From Actinomycetota bacterium (GTDB lineage: Bacteria; Actinomycetota; Geothermincolia; Geothermincolales; RBG-13-55-18), in the NCBI GenBank assembly GCA_014360645.1, contig JACIXD010000002.1, positions 248,001 through 312,000 on the forward strand: a stretch of DNA of 64,000 nucleotides, written 5' to 3'. The notes under the pieces are model-generated. The model did no database searches. It had not been told where the DNA came from and was given only the letters and a program-made list of their open reading frames with translations. How positions within the stretch are numbered: the first letter of the stretch is position 1; every line of letters begins with the position of its first letter. A program made the translations under genes and the position numbers. Below, in pieces: positions 39,051 through 57,348 of the stretch.

Positions 39051-41180
39051 TCATTCCCCCCTTATGCGCCGCACGATCTCCAACGCGATGTTCTGCGGCA
39101 CCTCCCCGTAATGGGAGAACTGCATGTGGTGGGTGGCCCTTCCCTGGCTCAGGGAACGGATATCGGTGGCATATCCGAAGGTCTCCGCCAGAGGGATGAA
39201 GGCGGTCACCACCTGCTGCCTGCCGCGGGTCTCCAGACCTTCGACCTTTCCCCGGCGCGAGTTGACGTCGGCGATGATGTCCCCCAGGTTCTCCTCGGCC
39301 ACGGTGATCACCACCTTCATCACCGGCTCCAGGAGGATGGGCTGGGAACGGCGCAACGCCTCCTGGAAGGCGGCCGAACCCGCCGCCTTGAAGGCCAGGT
39401 CCGAGGAGTCCACCTCGTGGTAGGACCCTCCCCTGAGCGTGACCCTCACGTCCACCACCGGGTATCCCGCCAGCACCCCGAACTCCAAGGCCCCGGCCAC
39501 CCCCTGTTCCACCGCGGGGATGAACTCCCTGGGTATGGCGTTTCCGGTCACCCTGTTCACGAACTCGAACCCGCCTCCCCTGGGCAGGGGCTCGAGGTCG
39601 ATGATCACGTGCCCGTACTGGCCGCGCCCGCCCGTCTGGCGGATGAACCTGCCCTCCACCCCTCTGGCGCTTCCCGCCACCGTCTCGCGGTAGGACACCT
39701 GGGGCTTTCCCACGTTGGCGCCAACCCCGAACTCCCGCAGCAGCCGGTCCACGATTATCTCCAGGTGCAGCTCCCCCATGCCCGAGATGATGGTCTGCCC
39801 GGTCTCGGGATCCAGCTTGACCCGGAAAGTGGGGTCCTCCTCGGCGATGCGCTCCATGGCCTCGCTCAGCCTGTCCTGGTCCGCCTTGGTCCTGGGCTCG
39901 ATGGCGATGGAGATCACCGGCTCGGGAAAGACCATGGATTCCAGGAGTATGGGCCGGTGCGCGGAACACAGGGTGTCCCCGGTATAGGTCTCCTTGAGCC
40001 CCACCGCGGCCACGATATCCCCGGCATAGACCGCCTCCAGCTCCTCGCGGTGGTTGGCGTGCATCTGTAGGAAGCGCCCGATGCGCTCCTTCTTCCTGCG
40101 CGCGCTGTTGAAGACCGTAGCCCCCGCCTTGAGGGTCCCGGAATACACGCGCAGGTAGATGAGCTTCCCCACGTAAGGGTCCGAGACCACCTTGAAGGCC
40201 AGGGCGGAGAAAGGCTCGTCGTCGGAGGCGTGCCGTATCTCCTTCTTGTCCTCCTTGCCCACCTGCACTCCCTCGATGGGGGGCACATCCAGGGGCGAGG
40301 GCAGGTAGTAGACCACTCCGTCCAGGAGGGGCTGTACCCCTTTGTTGCGGAAAGAGGCCCCGCAAAACACGGGCACCACCTCACAGGCGAGCACGCCTTT
40401 GCGCAGGGCTGCGCGTATCTCATCCGGGGTTATCGCACCCTCGTCGGTGAGGTATTTCTCCGTCAGCACGTCGTCGTAGTTGGCGCACGCCTCGAGCAGG
40501 ACATGGCGGTAGAGCTCGGCGGTGACCCTCAGGTCCTCCGGGATGTCGATGGTCTCCCACCGTGTGCCCATCTCGTCGGTATATACGACGGCTTTCATCT
40601 CCACCAGGTCCACGCAGCCGCGGAAATCGCTCTCCGCTCCCAGGGGGATCTGCACCGCCACCGGCCGAGCCTCGAAACGCTGCTCCAGCATCTCCAGGCA
40701 GGCGAAGAAGTCGGCTCCCGGGCGGTCCATCTTGTTCACGTAGCAGATGCGCGGCACGCCGTAATGGTCGGCCTGCCTCCACACCGTCTCCGTCTGGGGC
40801 TCCACCCCGGCCACCCCGTCCAGGATGGCGATGGCTCCGTCCAGGACCCTGAGGGAGCGTTCTACCTCCACCGTGAAGTCCACGTGGCCGGGAGTGTCTA
40901 TTATATTTATACGGTGGTCTTTCCAGAAGCAGGTGGTGGCGGCGCTGGTGATGGTGATGCCGCGCTCCTGCTCCTGCACCATCCAGTCCATGACCGCGGA
41001 GCCCTCGTGCACCTCGCCCATCTTGTAGGTCTTTCCGGTGTAGTAGAGGATGCGCTCGGTGGTGGTGGTCTTTCCGGCATCGATATGGGAGATGATGCCG
41101 ATGTTCCGCACGCGGGAAAGGGGGAACCTCCCCTCCGCCGCCTGGGCTTTCTCCACCCTTCCCGTCGTGGTCACCTTCAT
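39051..41180 (-). CDS. fusA: Elongation factor G
   Basis: A 709-residue translocation GTPase: [21 protein letters not shown] (P-loop), [35 protein letters not shown]. It continues through domains II-V, including [20 protein letters not shown] and the C-terminal [31 protein letters not shown] 41180 has GGTG six bases upstream; 41186 is possible. It follows rpsG by 7 nt. Confidence 0.96.
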   Translation of the reverse strand: MKVTTTGRVEKAQAAEGRFPLSRVRNIGIISHIDAGKTTTTERILYYTGKTYKMGEVHEGSAVMDWMVQEQERGITITSAATTCFWKDHRINIIDTPGHVDFTVEVERSLRVLDGAIAILDGVAGVEPQTETVWRQADHYGVPRICYVNKMDRPGADFFACLEMLEQRFEARPVAVQIPLGAESDFRGCVDLVEMKAVVYTDEMGTRWETIDIPEDLRVTAELYRHVLLEACANYDDVLTEKYLTDEGAITPDEIRAALRKGVLACEVVPVFCGASFRNKGVQPLLDGVVYYLPSPLDVPPIEGVQVGKEDKKEIRHASDDEPFSALAFKVVSDPYVGKLIYLRVYSGTLKAGATVFNSARRKKERIGRFLQMHANHREELEAVYAGDIVAAVGLKETYTGDTLCSAHRPILLESMVFPEPVISIAIEPRTKADQDRLSEAMERIAEEDPTFRVKLDPETGQTIISGMGELHLEIIVDRLLREFGVGANVGKPQVSYRETVAGSARGVEGRFIRQTGGRGQYGHVIIDLEPLPRGGGFEFVNRVTGNAIPREFIPAVEQGVAGALEFGVLAGYPVVDVRVTLRGGSYHEVDSSDLAFKAAGSAAFQEALRRSQPILLEPVMKVVITVAEENLGDIIADVNSRRGKVEGLETRGRQQVVTAFIPLAETFGYATDIRSLSQGRATHHMQFSHYGEVPQNIALEIVRRIRGE

Positions 41181-41187
41181 AACCATA

Positions 41188-41658
41188 TCACCAGCGGTAA
41201 TGCGCGAAGGCCTTGTTGGCCTCCGCCATCTTGTGCAGGTCCTCCTTTTTCTTGATGGACGTGCCGATGCCGTTGGAGGCGTCCAGGAGCTCCATGGCCA
41301 GGCGCTCCATCATGCTCTTCTCCTTGCGCTGCCGCGCGAAGTTGACTATCCACCGTATGGCCAGGGTGGTGCTGCGGCGCGGCCGCACCTCCACAGGCAC
41401 CTGGTAGCTGGCGCCGCCAACGCGCCGCGACCTCACCTCGAGCACGGGCCTGACGTTGTCGGTGGCCTTCCTCAACACCGCGAGGGGATCGTTCCCCGTC
41501 TTCTGGTGCAGGATATCCAGTGCCCCGTAGACGATCTTTTCCGCCTTGCTCTTCTTGCCGTCCAGCATAACCTTGCGGATGTACTGCTCCACCAGCACGC
41601 TGTGGTACCTGGTGTCCGGGGGTATCTCCCTTTTCGGCGCCGGTCCTTTCCTGGGCAT
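41188..41658 (-). CDS. rpsG: Small ribosomal subunit protein S7
   Basis: A 156-residue S7: [105 protein letters not shown]. The start at 41658 is eight bases after AAGGAG; the upstream in-frame extension to 41754 is rejected. Confidence 0.97.
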   Translation of the reverse strand: MPRKGPAPKREIPPDTRYHSVLVEQYIRKVMLDGKKSKAEKIVYGALDILHQKTGNDPLAVLRKATDNVRPVLEVRSRRVGGASYQVPVEVRPRRSTTLAIRWIVNFARQRKEKSMMERLAMELLDASNGIGTSIKKKEDLHKMAEANKAFAHYRW

Positions 41659-41683
41659 GCTGTCTCTCCTTCCGCCCCGACCC

Positions 41684-42061
41684 CTAGAGGCCGGCCGTCT
41701 TCTTCGTCCCGTAGCGGGAACGGGCCTGCTTGCGATTGGAAACCCCCGCGGCATCCAGGGTGCCGCGGATTATCTTGTAGCGCACGCCGGGCAGGTCCTT
41801 GACCCTTCCTCCCCTTACCAGGACGATGGAGTGCTCCTGCAGGTTGTGGCCGATCCCGGGGATGTAGGAGGTAACCTCGATGCCGTTGGTCAACCTCACC
41901 CTGGCGATCTTGCGCAACGCCGAGTTGGGCTTCTTGGGCGTGGTCGTCTTGACCTGCGTGCATACCCCCCGCCGCTGCGGGCAGCCCTGCAAGGCCGGGG
42001 TCTTGGTCTTCTTGTGCTTCTCGGCGCGGCCCTTACGAACCAACTGGTTGATGGTGGGCAA
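41684..42061 (-). CDS. rpsL: Small ribosomal subunit protein S12
   Basis: A 125-residue S12: [91 protein letters not shown]. The loop Lys residues (PKKPNS and GRVKDLP) are the unmutated, streptomycin-sensitive type. First gene of rpsL-rpsG-fusA(-tuf). Confidence 0.97.
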   Translation of the reverse strand: MPTINQLVRKGRAEKHKKTKTPALQGCPQRRGVCTQVKTTTPKKPNSALRKIARVRLTNGIEVTSYIPGIGHNLQEHSIVLVRGGRVKDLPGVRYKIIRGTLDAAGVSNRKQARSRYGTKKTAGL

Positions 42062-42126
42062 ACCTACCTCCTCAGTGCCTTATATCCTGTTCTACCTGCT
42101 GTTTTTCCTCCGGCGCACAAAACGCA

Positions 42127-42155
42127 AGTTTACCATCGGGTCCGCGGGGTGTCAA
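42127..42155 (-). promoter_or_regulatory. Promoter of the str operon (rpsL-rpsG-fusA)
   Basis: Minus-strand TTGACA (42150-42155), 17-bp spacer, TAAACT (42127-42132), 66 nt upstream of rpsL and 50 nt beyond the rpoC stop. No clear terminator separates it from rpoC. Confidence 0.75.
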
Positions 42156-42204
42156 TCGCGACGGCGGAGCGACGGCGGCACGTTCCTGCCCTTTTGCTTC
42201 CCGT

Positions 42205-46317
<4,113 letters not shown>

Positions 46318-46363
46318 GGGATTACCTCCTTAACCCATATTCACGCGACGTCTCCAGGCGGAC

Positions 46364-49696
<3,333 letters not shown>

Positions 49697-49757
49697 CGTT
49701 TACCTCACTCCTTTACCGTGACAAGGCGCAAAAATCCCTCCTGATACGCAAAACACT

Positions 49758-49787
49758 ATATTATGACGATTATAGTCTTGATGTCAA
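49758..49787 (-). promoter_or_regulatory. Promoter of rpoBC
   Basis: Minus-strand TTGACA (49782-49787), 18-bp spacer, TAATAT (49758-49763), in an AT-rich patch 62 nt upstream of rpoB. The remaining gene-free stretch to 50055 is GC-rich with minor inverted repeats and shows no gene or convincing terminator. Confidence 0.75.
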
Positions 49788-50055
49788 GGAAGGGTCTTGC
49801 ACAGTCGCGCGCTCCCGGACCACTCCGCATTCGGGCCGCTCGGTCCTCGGCCCGGTTGCCTGTTTCCTCTTCTCCGCCCCGCGTACGGGAATACCTCCCG
49901 CGCCCTGCCGGTGGTGCATGGAAAGAGGGGTTCGGTCCGCATCCGCCGCCGGAGCGCCCTTCCCCGCCGGTACGGCGGATAAGGACTGCCCTCCGCGGGG
50001 GAGCGGCCACCGCTCACGCGATGCGGTCCGGGCTCCGCGCTCTCGTCTGAGGGGA

Positions 50056-50457
50056 TTATTTTATCTCGACCTGGGCGCCGGCATCGCGCAGCTGCTCGGC
50101 GATGCGCTCCGCCTCGTCCCTGGATACTTTTTCCTTCACGGGCTTCGGGGACTCGTCCACCAGCGCCTTGGCCTCCTTCAGGCCCAGTCCGGTGATCGTC
50201 TTGACCTCCTTGATCACCTGGACCTTGCGATCCCCGGCCGCGAGGAGGATGACGTCGAACTCCGTCTTCTCGCCCTCCTCCGCAGCGGCCTCCGCGCCCT
50301 CGGGTGCCGGCCCGCCGGCCACCGCCACCGCCATGGGGGCCGCGGCGCTCACGCCGTACTTCTCCTCCAGGGCCTTCACCAGCTCGTTGAGCTCCAGCAC
50401 GGTCATGGAATCGATGGCCTCGAGGATCTCCTCCATGCTCAGTTTCTTCTCCGCCAA
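50056..50457 (-). CDS. rplL: Large ribosomal subunit protein L7/L12
   Basis: A 133-residue stalk protein: [35 protein letters not shown] (dimerisation), an Ala/Gly/Glu hinge, then [69 protein letters not shown], the factor-recruiting domain. Confidence 0.97.
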   Translation of the reverse strand: MAEKKLSMEEILEAIDSMTVLELNELVKALEEKYGVSAAAPMAVAVAGGPAPEGAEAAAEEGEKTEFDVILLAAGDRKVQVIKEVKTITGLGLKEAKALVDESPKPVKEKVSRDEAERIAEQLRDAGAQVEIK

Positions 50458-50558
50458 CTCTCACACCTCCGTAGATTCCACCATCTCTTTCATCGTCATC
50501 TTTCTCGTCGGGCCTGTCCGCCCTCGCGCCCCCCGTAGCGGACCCGGGGGCTGCGCCC

Positions 50559-51083
50559 TCACGCGGCCTCGGAGCGGGCCTCCGCCACCGCCCGCAGCGC
50601 GTACACCAGCTTGCGATACGGGCCGGAGAGCACGCCGCACAGCCCATATAGCGGCGCCTTGAACGAGCCCGCGACCTTGGCCAGGAGCACCTCGCGCGAG
50701 GGGAGGGTCGCCAGGCTCCTCACCTCGGCGTCCCCCAGCGCCCTGCCCTCCATAAACCCTCCTTTGAGGACGAATCTGGGGTTGGCCCGCGAGTACGCCA
50801 CCAGCTCCTTGGCCACCGCCATGGGGTCGCCGGCCACGAAGGCCGCCGCCACGGGGCCCACCAGGAGCTCTCCCATAGCCTCGTATTCGGTGTCCTTGAT
50901 GGCCAGCAGGGTGAGGGTGTTCTTGAGCACCCGCAGCTCCGCGCCCATATCCCGCAGCTTGAAGCGCAGCTCGTTTATCTCCTGCGCCGTCAGCCCGGTG
51001 AAATCGGCGAGGAAGACCACCCCGTGCGAGAGGAACCTCTCCCGGATGGACTCTACCTTCGCCACCTTATCCGGCCTTGCCAT
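50559..51083 (-). CDS. rplJ: Large ribosomal subunit protein L10
   Basis: A 174-residue stalk base: KVAKVESIRERFLSHGVVFLADFTGLTAQEINELRFKLRDMGAELRVLKNTL, AFVAGDPMAVAKEL, and a C-terminal helix that would hold L12 dimers. ATG 51083 follows AAAGGAGGG. It is preceded by an attenuated leader (see 51090-51229). Confidence 0.96.
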   Translation of the reverse strand: MARPDKVAKVESIRERFLSHGVVFLADFTGLTAQEINELRFKLRDMGAELRVLKNTLTLLAIKDTEYEAMGELLVGPVAAAFVAGDPMAVAKELVAYSRANPRFVLKGGFMEGRALGDAEVRSLATLPSREVLLAKVAGSFKAPLYGLCGVLSGPYRKLVYALRAVAEARSEAA

Positions 51084-51089
51084 GCTTCC

Positions 51090-51229
51090 CTCCTTTCCTC
51101 GCCTCACGGGCTCCGACCCGTGGCAGGAAAACGCCCCCCGCGAAGCGCGAGGGGCGGCAAATAACAGCTGCTCCTGCCTCCGCGGGCATACATTAAGTCC
51201 TTGCCGGACACCCGCTTCTCGGGCTCAAC
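51090..51229 (-). promoter_or_regulatory. rplJL 5' leader (L10-leader-like autoregulatory RNA)
   Basis: A transcript from the promoter at 51236-51264 would carry a structured leader of about 140 nt. It contains GACTTAATG, GCGGAGGCAGGAGCAGCTG and then the terminator hairpin at 51128-51156. Position and internal loop-like segments fit the L10 leader, where L10(L12) binding promotes termination. Assignment to that family is by pattern, not by a covariance search. Confidence 0.6.
51128..51156 (-). terminator. rplJL attenuator hairpin
   Basis: On the minus strand an 11-bp stem (CGCCCCTCGCG with CGCGGGGGGCG, one G-U pair), a three-base loop, then TTTT. It lies 45 nt upstream of the rplJ start and inside the leader, so it is an intrinsic terminator placed to control rplJL expression. 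Confidence 0.75.
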
Positions 51230-51235
51230 GGCGAA

Positions 51236-51264
51236 AAGTTACCACGCTTGAAGGCGGGTGTCAA
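51236..51264 (-). promoter_or_regulatory. Promoter of rplJL
   Basis: Minus-strand TTGACA (51259-51264), 17-bp spacer, TAACTT (51236-51241), in the rplA-rplJ gap. It is almost the same layout as the rpmG promoter. Confidence 0.7.
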
Positions 51265-51337
51265 ACGCGCCCGCCTTCCGGGTCCCCGTCTCAGGCCACC
51301 ACCGTTTGCCGCCGGCGCGCCGTGGCCTCACGCGGGA

Positions 51338-52066
51338 TCACGCGGATTGCGCGGCCTTCTCCTCGCCCAGCACGTCGCGCACCACCATGGGATCCACCCT
51401 GATGCCGGGCCCCATGGAGGTGGTCATGGTGATGTTCTTGATATACTTTCCCTTCGCCGCCGCGGGCTTGGCGCGGATGACCTCCTCGAGCACGGCGGCG
51501 TAGTTCTCCAGCAGTTTGCGGTCGTCGAAGCTCTTTTTGCCGATGACGAAATGCATGTTGCCCTGGCGGTCGACGCGGTATTCGATCTTTCCCGCCTTGA
51601 TGTCCCGGACCGCCTTCTCCACCTCGAAGGTGACCGTGCCGGCCTTGGGGTTGGGCATCAGCCCCCGCGGGCCCAACAGCTTGCCCATCTTGCCCACCTG
51701 GGACATCATGTCCGGCGTGGCCACCATGGCGTCGAACTCGAACCATCCCCCCTGGATCTTGTCCAGGAGCTCCTGCCCTCCCACGTGATCGGCGCCCGCC
51801 GCCTCCGCCTCGCGGGCCTTGTCGCCCTGGGCTATGACCAGGACGCGCACCTCCTTGCCGGTGCCGTGCGGCAGGTTCACCGTCCCCCTGATCATCTGAT
51901 CCGCCTTGCGGGGGTCGACCCCCAGCCGGAAGGCCACCTCAACCGTCTCGTCGAAACGGCTCGACGGCATCTTCTTTATGAGCTCGACCGCCTCGCGGGG
52001 ATGGTACAGCTTCTGGCGGTCGATGAGCTCCAGGGCTTCCCGGTAACGCTTGCTCCTCTTTTTCAT
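51338..52066 (-). CDS. rplA: Large ribosomal subunit protein L1
   Basis: A 242-residue L1: [68 protein letters not shown] and [22 protein letters not shown]. It moves the E-site tRNA and usually represses its own operon. 138 bp separate it from rplK. Confidence 0.97.
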   Translation of the reverse strand: MKKRSKRYREALELIDRQKLYHPREAVELIKKMPSSRFDETVEVAFRLGVDPRKADQMIRGTVNLPHGTGKEVRVLVIAQGDKAREAEAAGADHVGGQELLDKIQGGWFEFDAMVATPDMMSQVGKMGKLLGPRGLMPNPKAGTVTFEVEKAVRDIKAGKIEYRVDRQGNMHFVIGKKSFDDRKLLENYAAVLEEVIRAKPAAAKGKYIKNITMTTSMGPGIRVDPMVVRDVLGEEKAAQSA

Positions 52067-52204
52067 CTCTCTACCTCCGTGGTGATCCCGGGCTTACGCC
52101 CTCCCACACTCTGCGGCTCGACCTCCTCCCCGGCCGGTACCCGGACACGATGCCTTCATCGGGTGGCAAACGGCGTTTTCAGGTCACGGAAAGACCGGCG
52201 CGGA

Positions 52205-52630
52205 TCAATCGGCCACCACGACGCCCATGCTGCGGGCCGTGCCCTCGATGATGCGGCCCGCCGCCTCGAGGTCCTTGGTGTTGAGGTCGGCCATCTTCTG
52301 CTGCGCTATCTCCAGCACGTCCTTGCGGGTCAGACGCGCCACCTTCTGCACGTTGGGCTCCTTCGAGCCTTTCTCGATCCCCGCCTTCTGCTTGATCAGC
52401 ACCGCCGCCGGGGGAGTCTTGGTGACGAAGGAGAAACTGCGGTCCTCGTAGACGGTTATCTCCACCGGGATGATGGTCCCGATCTGGGACTGCGTCTGGG
52501 CGTTGTAGGCCTTGCAGAACTCCATGATGTTCACGCCGTGCTGGCCGAGGGCCGGCCCCACAGGGGGAGCGGGGTTGGCCTGTCCCGCCGCTACCTGCAA
52601 CTTGATCTTGGCAATGACCTTCTTGGCCAT
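52205..52630 (-). CDS. rplK: Large ribosomal subunit protein L11
   Basis: A 141-residue L11: [71 protein letters not shown], and [20 protein letters not shown]. GTPase-centre protein and thiostrepton target. Confidence 0.97.
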   Translation of the reverse strand: MAKKVIAKIKLQVAAGQANPAPPVGPALGQHGVNIMEFCKAYNAQTQSQIGTIIPVEITVYEDRSFSFVTKTPPAAVLIKQKAGIEKGSKEPNVQKVARLTRKDVLEIAQQKMADLNTKDLEAAGRIIEGTARSMGVVVAD

Positions 52631-52652
52631 CTCTCTCCACTTCCTCCCTCGT

Positions 52653-53177
52653 TCACAATTTGGTCACCTGGTCGAAGGTGAGCTCCACGGGGGTCTCCCT
52701 GCCGAAGATGGAGACCATCACCTTCAGCTTGCTCTGGTCTATGTTTATCTCCGCGATGGTCCCGGTCATGTCCGCGAAGGGGCCGGAGGAGACCCTCACG
52801 CTCATGCCCTCCTCGAACTCGGTCTTGGGGCGGGGCTTCTCGGTAGCCACCGGCTTGAGCAGCTTCCTCGCCTCCTGCTCCGTGAGGGGGGTGGGCTTGG
52901 CGCTGGAGCCCACGAACCCGGTCACCCCGGGGGTGTTTCGCACCACGTACCAACTGTCGTCATCCAGCTCCATCTGCACCAGGATATACCCCGGCAGCAT
53001 CTTCTTCTGTACCACTTCCTTCTTGCCGCCCTTGATCTCCATGACCTCCTCGGTGGGGACCACCACCTTGAAGATCATGTCCCCCATGTCCATGGACGCG
53101 ATGCGGTGCTCGAGGTTGCTCTTCACTTTGTTCTCATATCCCGCGTAGGTATGTATCACGTACCATTTCGGATCCAT
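52653..53177 (-). CDS. nusG: Transcription termination/antitermination protein NusG
   Basis: A 174-residue Nus[59 protein letters not shown] (NGN domain), and the KOW domain [53 protein letters not shown] 53177 is used; GTG 53195, overlapping the secE stop (GTGA), is equally possible. It lies between secE and rplK. Confidence 0.96.
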   Translation of the reverse strand: MDPKWYVIHTYAGYENKVKSNLEHRIASMDMGDMIFKVVVPTEEVMEIKGGKKEVVQKKMLPGYILVQMELDDDSWYVVRNTPGVTGFVGSSAKPTPLTEQEARKLLKPVATEKPRPKTEFEEGMSVRVSSGPFADMTGTIAEINIDQSKLKVMVSIFGRETPVELTFDQVTKL

Positions 53178-53191
53178 GTACCGACCCCCGC

Positions 53192-53485
53192 TCACAGTAT
53201 TATCAGGTCCACCAGCTTGGTGAACAGGATATCGGCGAAATACACCAGGCCGCCCATGATCACCACCGTCACCAGCACCACGATGGTGTAGGAGACCACC
53301 TCGTCCCGGGTGGGCCAGGTGACCTTCTTCATCTCCGCGCGCACCTCGGTGAGGAACTGGGAGACGGTCACCCGCTGCTTCTTCGGCCCGCCTTTCCTGC
53401 GCGCGCCTGCGCTCTTCTTCAGCTGGGCACGCTTCTTCTCCATGCCCAACTTCTGCTGCATGCGGCGCATCTCTCTGCTCGGCAA
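53192..53485 (-). CDS. secE: Protein translocase subunit SecE
   Basis: A 97-residue SecE with a basic N-terminal region, then [53 protein letters not shown], the amphipathic helix plus the single essential membrane helix. TTG start with AGGAGG upstream. It stabilises SecY and precedes nusG. Confidence 0.94.
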   Translation of the reverse strand: MPSREMRRMQQKLGMEKKRAQLKKSAGARRKGGPKKQRVTVSQFLTEVRAEMKKVTWPTRDEVVSYTIVVLVTVVIMGGLVYFADILFTKLVDLIIL

Positions 53486-53513
53486 AGCGTCCTCCTTATG
53501 GCCACAAAAAATA

Positions 53514-53590
53514 TGGCAGGCCTGGAGGGACTCGAACCCCCAACTTCCGGTTTTGGAGACCGGCGCTCTACCAGTTGGAGCTACAGGCCT
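53514..53590 (-). tRNA. tRNA-Trp (CCA)
   Basis: Folds as a complete cloverleaf: 7-bp acceptor AGGCCTG/CAGGCCT, anticodon loop CTCCAAA with anticodon CCA, T-loop TTCGAGT, discriminator G and encoded 3' CCA. It lies between rpmG and secE, the usual place in this cluster. Confidence 0.95.
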
Positions 53591-53656
53591 ACGCTTATCC
53601 CTTAAGCCGGGTGCTCACTCATCGGGCAGTTGGAAGCACCCTCCTTGCACTATAAT

Positions 53657-53685
53657 ATATTAGCCTAGCGCGTCTCGCGGTGCAA
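53657..53685 (-). promoter_or_regulatory. Promoter for tRNA-Trp-secE-nusG
   Basis: Minus-strand TTGCAC (53680-53685), 17-bp spacer, TAATAT (53657-53662). It overlaps the 3' end of rpmG and lies 67 nt before the tRNA. Confidence 0.6.
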
Positions 53686-53814
53686 AGTGTGCGTCCTGCA
53701 CCACGGACAGTACTTCTTCAACTCGATGCGGTCGGGATCGTTGCTCTTGTTCTTTTTGGTACTGTAATTGCGCCTCTTGCACTCCGTGCAGGCCAGCGTC
53801 ACCAGTATTCTCAT
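53665..53814 (-). CDS. rpmG: Large ribosomal subunit protein L33 (zinc form)
   Basis: A 49-residue L33, read directly: [19 protein letters not shown] ... [18 protein letters not shown]. Cys9, Cys12, Cys36 and Cys39 make the zinc site. GGGAG seven bases before ATG. It sits between tuf copy B and tRNA-Trp. Confidence 0.95.
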   Translation of the reverse strand: MRILVTLACTECKRRNYSTKKNKSNDPDRIELKKYCPWCRTHTLHRETR

Positions 53815-53852
53815 CTTCTTTCTCCCGCTTGAAAAAGGAACCGAAAAGTTAA

Positions 53853-53881
53853 GCTACCACGAGCGGCATCGGGTGTCAATG
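53853..53881 (-). promoter_or_regulatory. Promoter for rpmG
   Basis: Minus-strand TTGACA (53876-53881), 17-bp spacer, TAGCTT (53853-53858), 39 nt upstream of the rpmG start, in the tuf-rpmG gap. Confidence 0.7.
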
Positions 53882-53949
53882 CGGGGGCGGGCGTCTCCGG
53901 GGCACCTCGCGGGCGCCATCCCCGGCCTCGCGTCCGCACCTCCTCCCCG

Positions 53950-55224
<1,275 letters not shown>

Positions 55225-55432
55225 ATCCCTCATCCGACTCATCCCGGCCTTACGCCGGCCGGGAACACCCCGCAACATGCCTTTTCGATGGGCGGGCCGC
55301 AGGCGCACACGCGCGGTCCACGAAACGACCCCGCCCGATCTCCGGTCCTCGGGCGGGGATGTCGTCTCTTCCGGCACGAGCCTGCCGCTCCTGCCCCCTT
55401 TTCTATAGCGACGGGAGTCTCCCGTTCTCGGC

Positions 55433-55509
55433 TGGTAGCGGTGAGAGGACTTGAACCTCTGACCTCGCGGGTATGAACCGCGCGCTCTTACCAGCTGAGC
55501 TACACCGCC
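55433..55509 (-). tRNA. tRNA-Met (CAU), elongator type
   Basis: Cloverleaf with acceptor GGCGGTG/CACCGCT, anticodon loop TTCATAC (CAT), T-arm AGAGG-TTCAAGT-CCTCT, discriminator A and encoded CCA. It lacks the three G-C pairs of initiator tRNA. The first acceptor pair is G1-U72. An Ile2-type (lysidine) tRNA is the alternative reading of a CAT anticodon. Confidence 0.9.
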
Positions 55510-55524
55510 ACGACATTGAATCAA

Positions 55525-55600
55525 TGGAGCCCGCTAGCAGACTCGAACTGCTGACCCCATCCTTACCATGGATGTGCTCTACCAACTGAGCTAAGCGGGC
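55525..55600 (-). tRNA. tRNA-Thr (GGU)
   Basis: Cloverleaf with acceptor GCCCGCT/AGCGGGC, anticodon loop ATGGTAA (GGT), T-loop TTCGAGT, discriminator T and encoded CCA. First gene of the tRNA-Thr-tRNA-Met-tuf unit. Confidence 0.95.
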
Positions 55601-55625
55601 TCGTACACTCACAAGCGCGTAAAAT

Positions 55626-55654
55626 ATATTACAACAACCTCTTCCCCGATACAA
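55626..55654 (-). promoter_or_regulatory. Promoter of tRNA-Thr-tRNA-Met-tuf
   Basis: Minus-strand TTGTAT (55649-55654), 17-bp spacer, TAATAT (55626-55631), 26 nt before the tRNA-Thr 5' end, in an AT-rich patch. Confidence 0.6.
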
Positions 55655-55763
55655 CGCGCCGCCCGTACTTTGCCCGTCATTCTCGGGGGGCGTCCCCCTT
55701 CCGCCCTCGCCCCCGCAGATGCCGCCTTCCACTACGGCGGGGCGCCGATCTCCCGGCCCGTTC

Positions 55764-56435
55764 TCACTGCAGGAACATGGCAAGGGTGGTCTCCTCGCCG
55801 GGCTCGACCACCACGAACTCGGAGTTCCACTCGCCGTCCAGCATCATGCGCAGGAGGCGCGTGGAGCCCGGTATCTCCTCGTACCGCAGTCCCAGGGTCT
55901 CCGCCATGGCCATGGCGGTGGCGCGGAATTCCTCAAGACGATAGTTGCCGGTGTTGATGAGCACCAGGCGCCTGTAGTTCGCCAGCATGGCCCTGGCCAC
56001 GCGACGGGCCTTTTCCTCTCCGTACCTCTCCACCAGCCTCCCGTACTCGGCGACGGGCAGCTCCGCGGCCTTGATCCACCCCTTGGTGAGGAAATAGGTG
56101 CCCGGCTCCTCGCGCAGGCGGCGCAGGTGCTCGCTCCGCGAGCCCAGGAACAGGGCAATGCAGTCGTCGACCCGCGGGATGACCAGGCGGTGCGTAGACG
56201 AAGAGAGCCCCACCGCGGCATTGGAACACAGGCCGTATCCCAGGATGATGTCCTCCTCCCCGGGCATGGCGTCTATCCTCTCCTGGAGCGCCCGGTGGAG
56301 TGCCCCGGGGTCGTTGTGCAGTCCGAACTCCAGCTCCACCAGGTCGTCCTCGCTCACCCCCATGAGCCTGAGCTCCTCCGCCACCGTGGCGCAGGAGATG
56401 ATCTTCTTCTTTCTCTCGCTCCGAAATATACCCAA
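55764..56435 (-). CDS. DUF1638-family protein
   Basis: A 223-residue protein. ILGYGLCSNAAVGLSSSTHRLVIPRVDDCIALFLGS and PGTYFLTKGWIKAAELP match the DUF1638 pattern as recalled. Members occur in methanogens, clostridia and anaerobic actinobacteria, often near corrinoid methyltransferases; the biochemical role is not established. Here no methyltransferase is adjacent. TTG start at 56435 with AGGAGG seven bases upstream and a promoter at 56526-56554. It is the first intact gene after the ribosomal cluster. Confidence 0.8.
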   Translation of the reverse strand: MGIFRSERKKKIISCATVAEELRLMGVSEDDLVELEFGLHNDPGALHRALQERIDAMPGEEDIILGYGLCSNAAVGLSSSTHRLVIPRVDDCIALFLGSRSEHLRRLREEPGTYFLTKGWIKAAELPVAEYGRLVERYGEEKARRVARAMLANYRRLVLINTGNYRLEEFRATAMAMAETLGLRYEEIPGSTRLLRMMLDGEWNSEFVVVEPGEETTLAMFLQ

Positions 56436-56525
56436 GGGCGGACCTCCTGTCTCAGGGCAGGCACCGACGGCCTCTCGACTCCATCACGGCGCCCCTTCGC
56501 CCTCCGCGATCGCGGTCGCCTGCAC

Positions 56526-56554
56526 ATGATACAACCCCCTGCCTCGATCGTAAA
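56526..56554 (-). promoter_or_regulatory. Candidate promoter for the DUF1638 gene
   Basis: Minus-strand TTTACG (56549-56554), 17-bp spacer, TATCAT (56526-56531), 91 nt upstream of the start codon. The rest of 56555-56734 shows no gene. Confidence 0.45.
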
Positions 56555-56734
56555 ACGGGACGCTCGCATCCTTCCGGCACTCGCGGCGACCGACTTTCAT
56601 GCACGGTCATGCTCCACACCGGCGCCCGAAAAGCCCCGGCTCCGTTCTTATCCCTCAAGGACGAGGAGCGTCCGCCCTCGCCCGGTTACGGATCGGGCAT
56701 CATGACGTAGCTCTCGGGCATGCCCGTTGATCCG

Positions 56735-57214
56735 CTACGTCCCGCCCGGAACATCAGGGCGCGGCGCCCGGTCGGACCCCGCGTCGCACGAGAGGCCCGA
56801 GTTCAGCCTGCGGCAAGCTCCCGCCAGCCCGGCATAGAGGTCGCGGAAGACCCCGTAAAGGCGGTCATAGGTCTCGCGCACGCCGCCTCGCGCATGGAAG
56901 ACCTTCCTCACGCGCACCACGTCCCTTATGGCCCTGAAGGAGGGTATGGCCCCCGTGGCCACCGCCATCTCCCTGGCAAACCATTCCAGGCAGGCGCCCG
57001 CCGTCTCCGATTCCCCGATGAGCAGGAACATCTCCGGGTCGGGGGATACCACGGCTGCAATACCATTCCTTCCCAGGTTGGTCCGCCTGCGCACCGACAG
57101 GCAGAGCCAGCTAGAGGTCCCGATGCTCATATGGGCATCCCCATTTCTCAACTCGGGGCTTTGCCATATCCCCGCGCCGTCAAGGCCACCGACAAAGCCG
57201 AGGCCATATGGCAT
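56735..57214 (-). pseudogene. FGGY-family carbohydrate kinase remnant with internal deletion
   Basis: A 159-codon open frame containing two pieces of an FGGY sugar kinase (xylulokinase type). The central nucleotide-binding region NGDAHMSIGTSSWLCLSV ... MFLLIGESETAGACLEWFA runs straight into the extreme C-terminus, VRVRKVFHARGGVRETYDRLYGVFRDLYAGLAGACRRLN. Complete members have about 500 residues, so the N-terminal domain and more than 100 residues between the two pieces are missing. It is not expected to be active. The frame stayed open across the deletion, so a short protein could still be made. Confidence 0.65.
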
Positions 57215-57348
57215 GAACGGAGGTCCTCCCCCTGCGCCGGCATTTTCTCCCCCACATGGCGACCGGGACGGGACCTCCGAGTCCCGCCCCGGCTGGGTTC
57301 GCCCTTGCGAGGTCGCCCTTGTAGGGTCTTTCGCCCCGCTCAGGAGGG

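Noticed and set aside
51207-51262. Inverted repeat GACACCCGC ... GCGGGTGTC considered as stem P1 of the rplJ leader
   Set aside because: One arm overlaps the -35 of the predicted rplJ promoter and so would not be in the transcript from that promoter.
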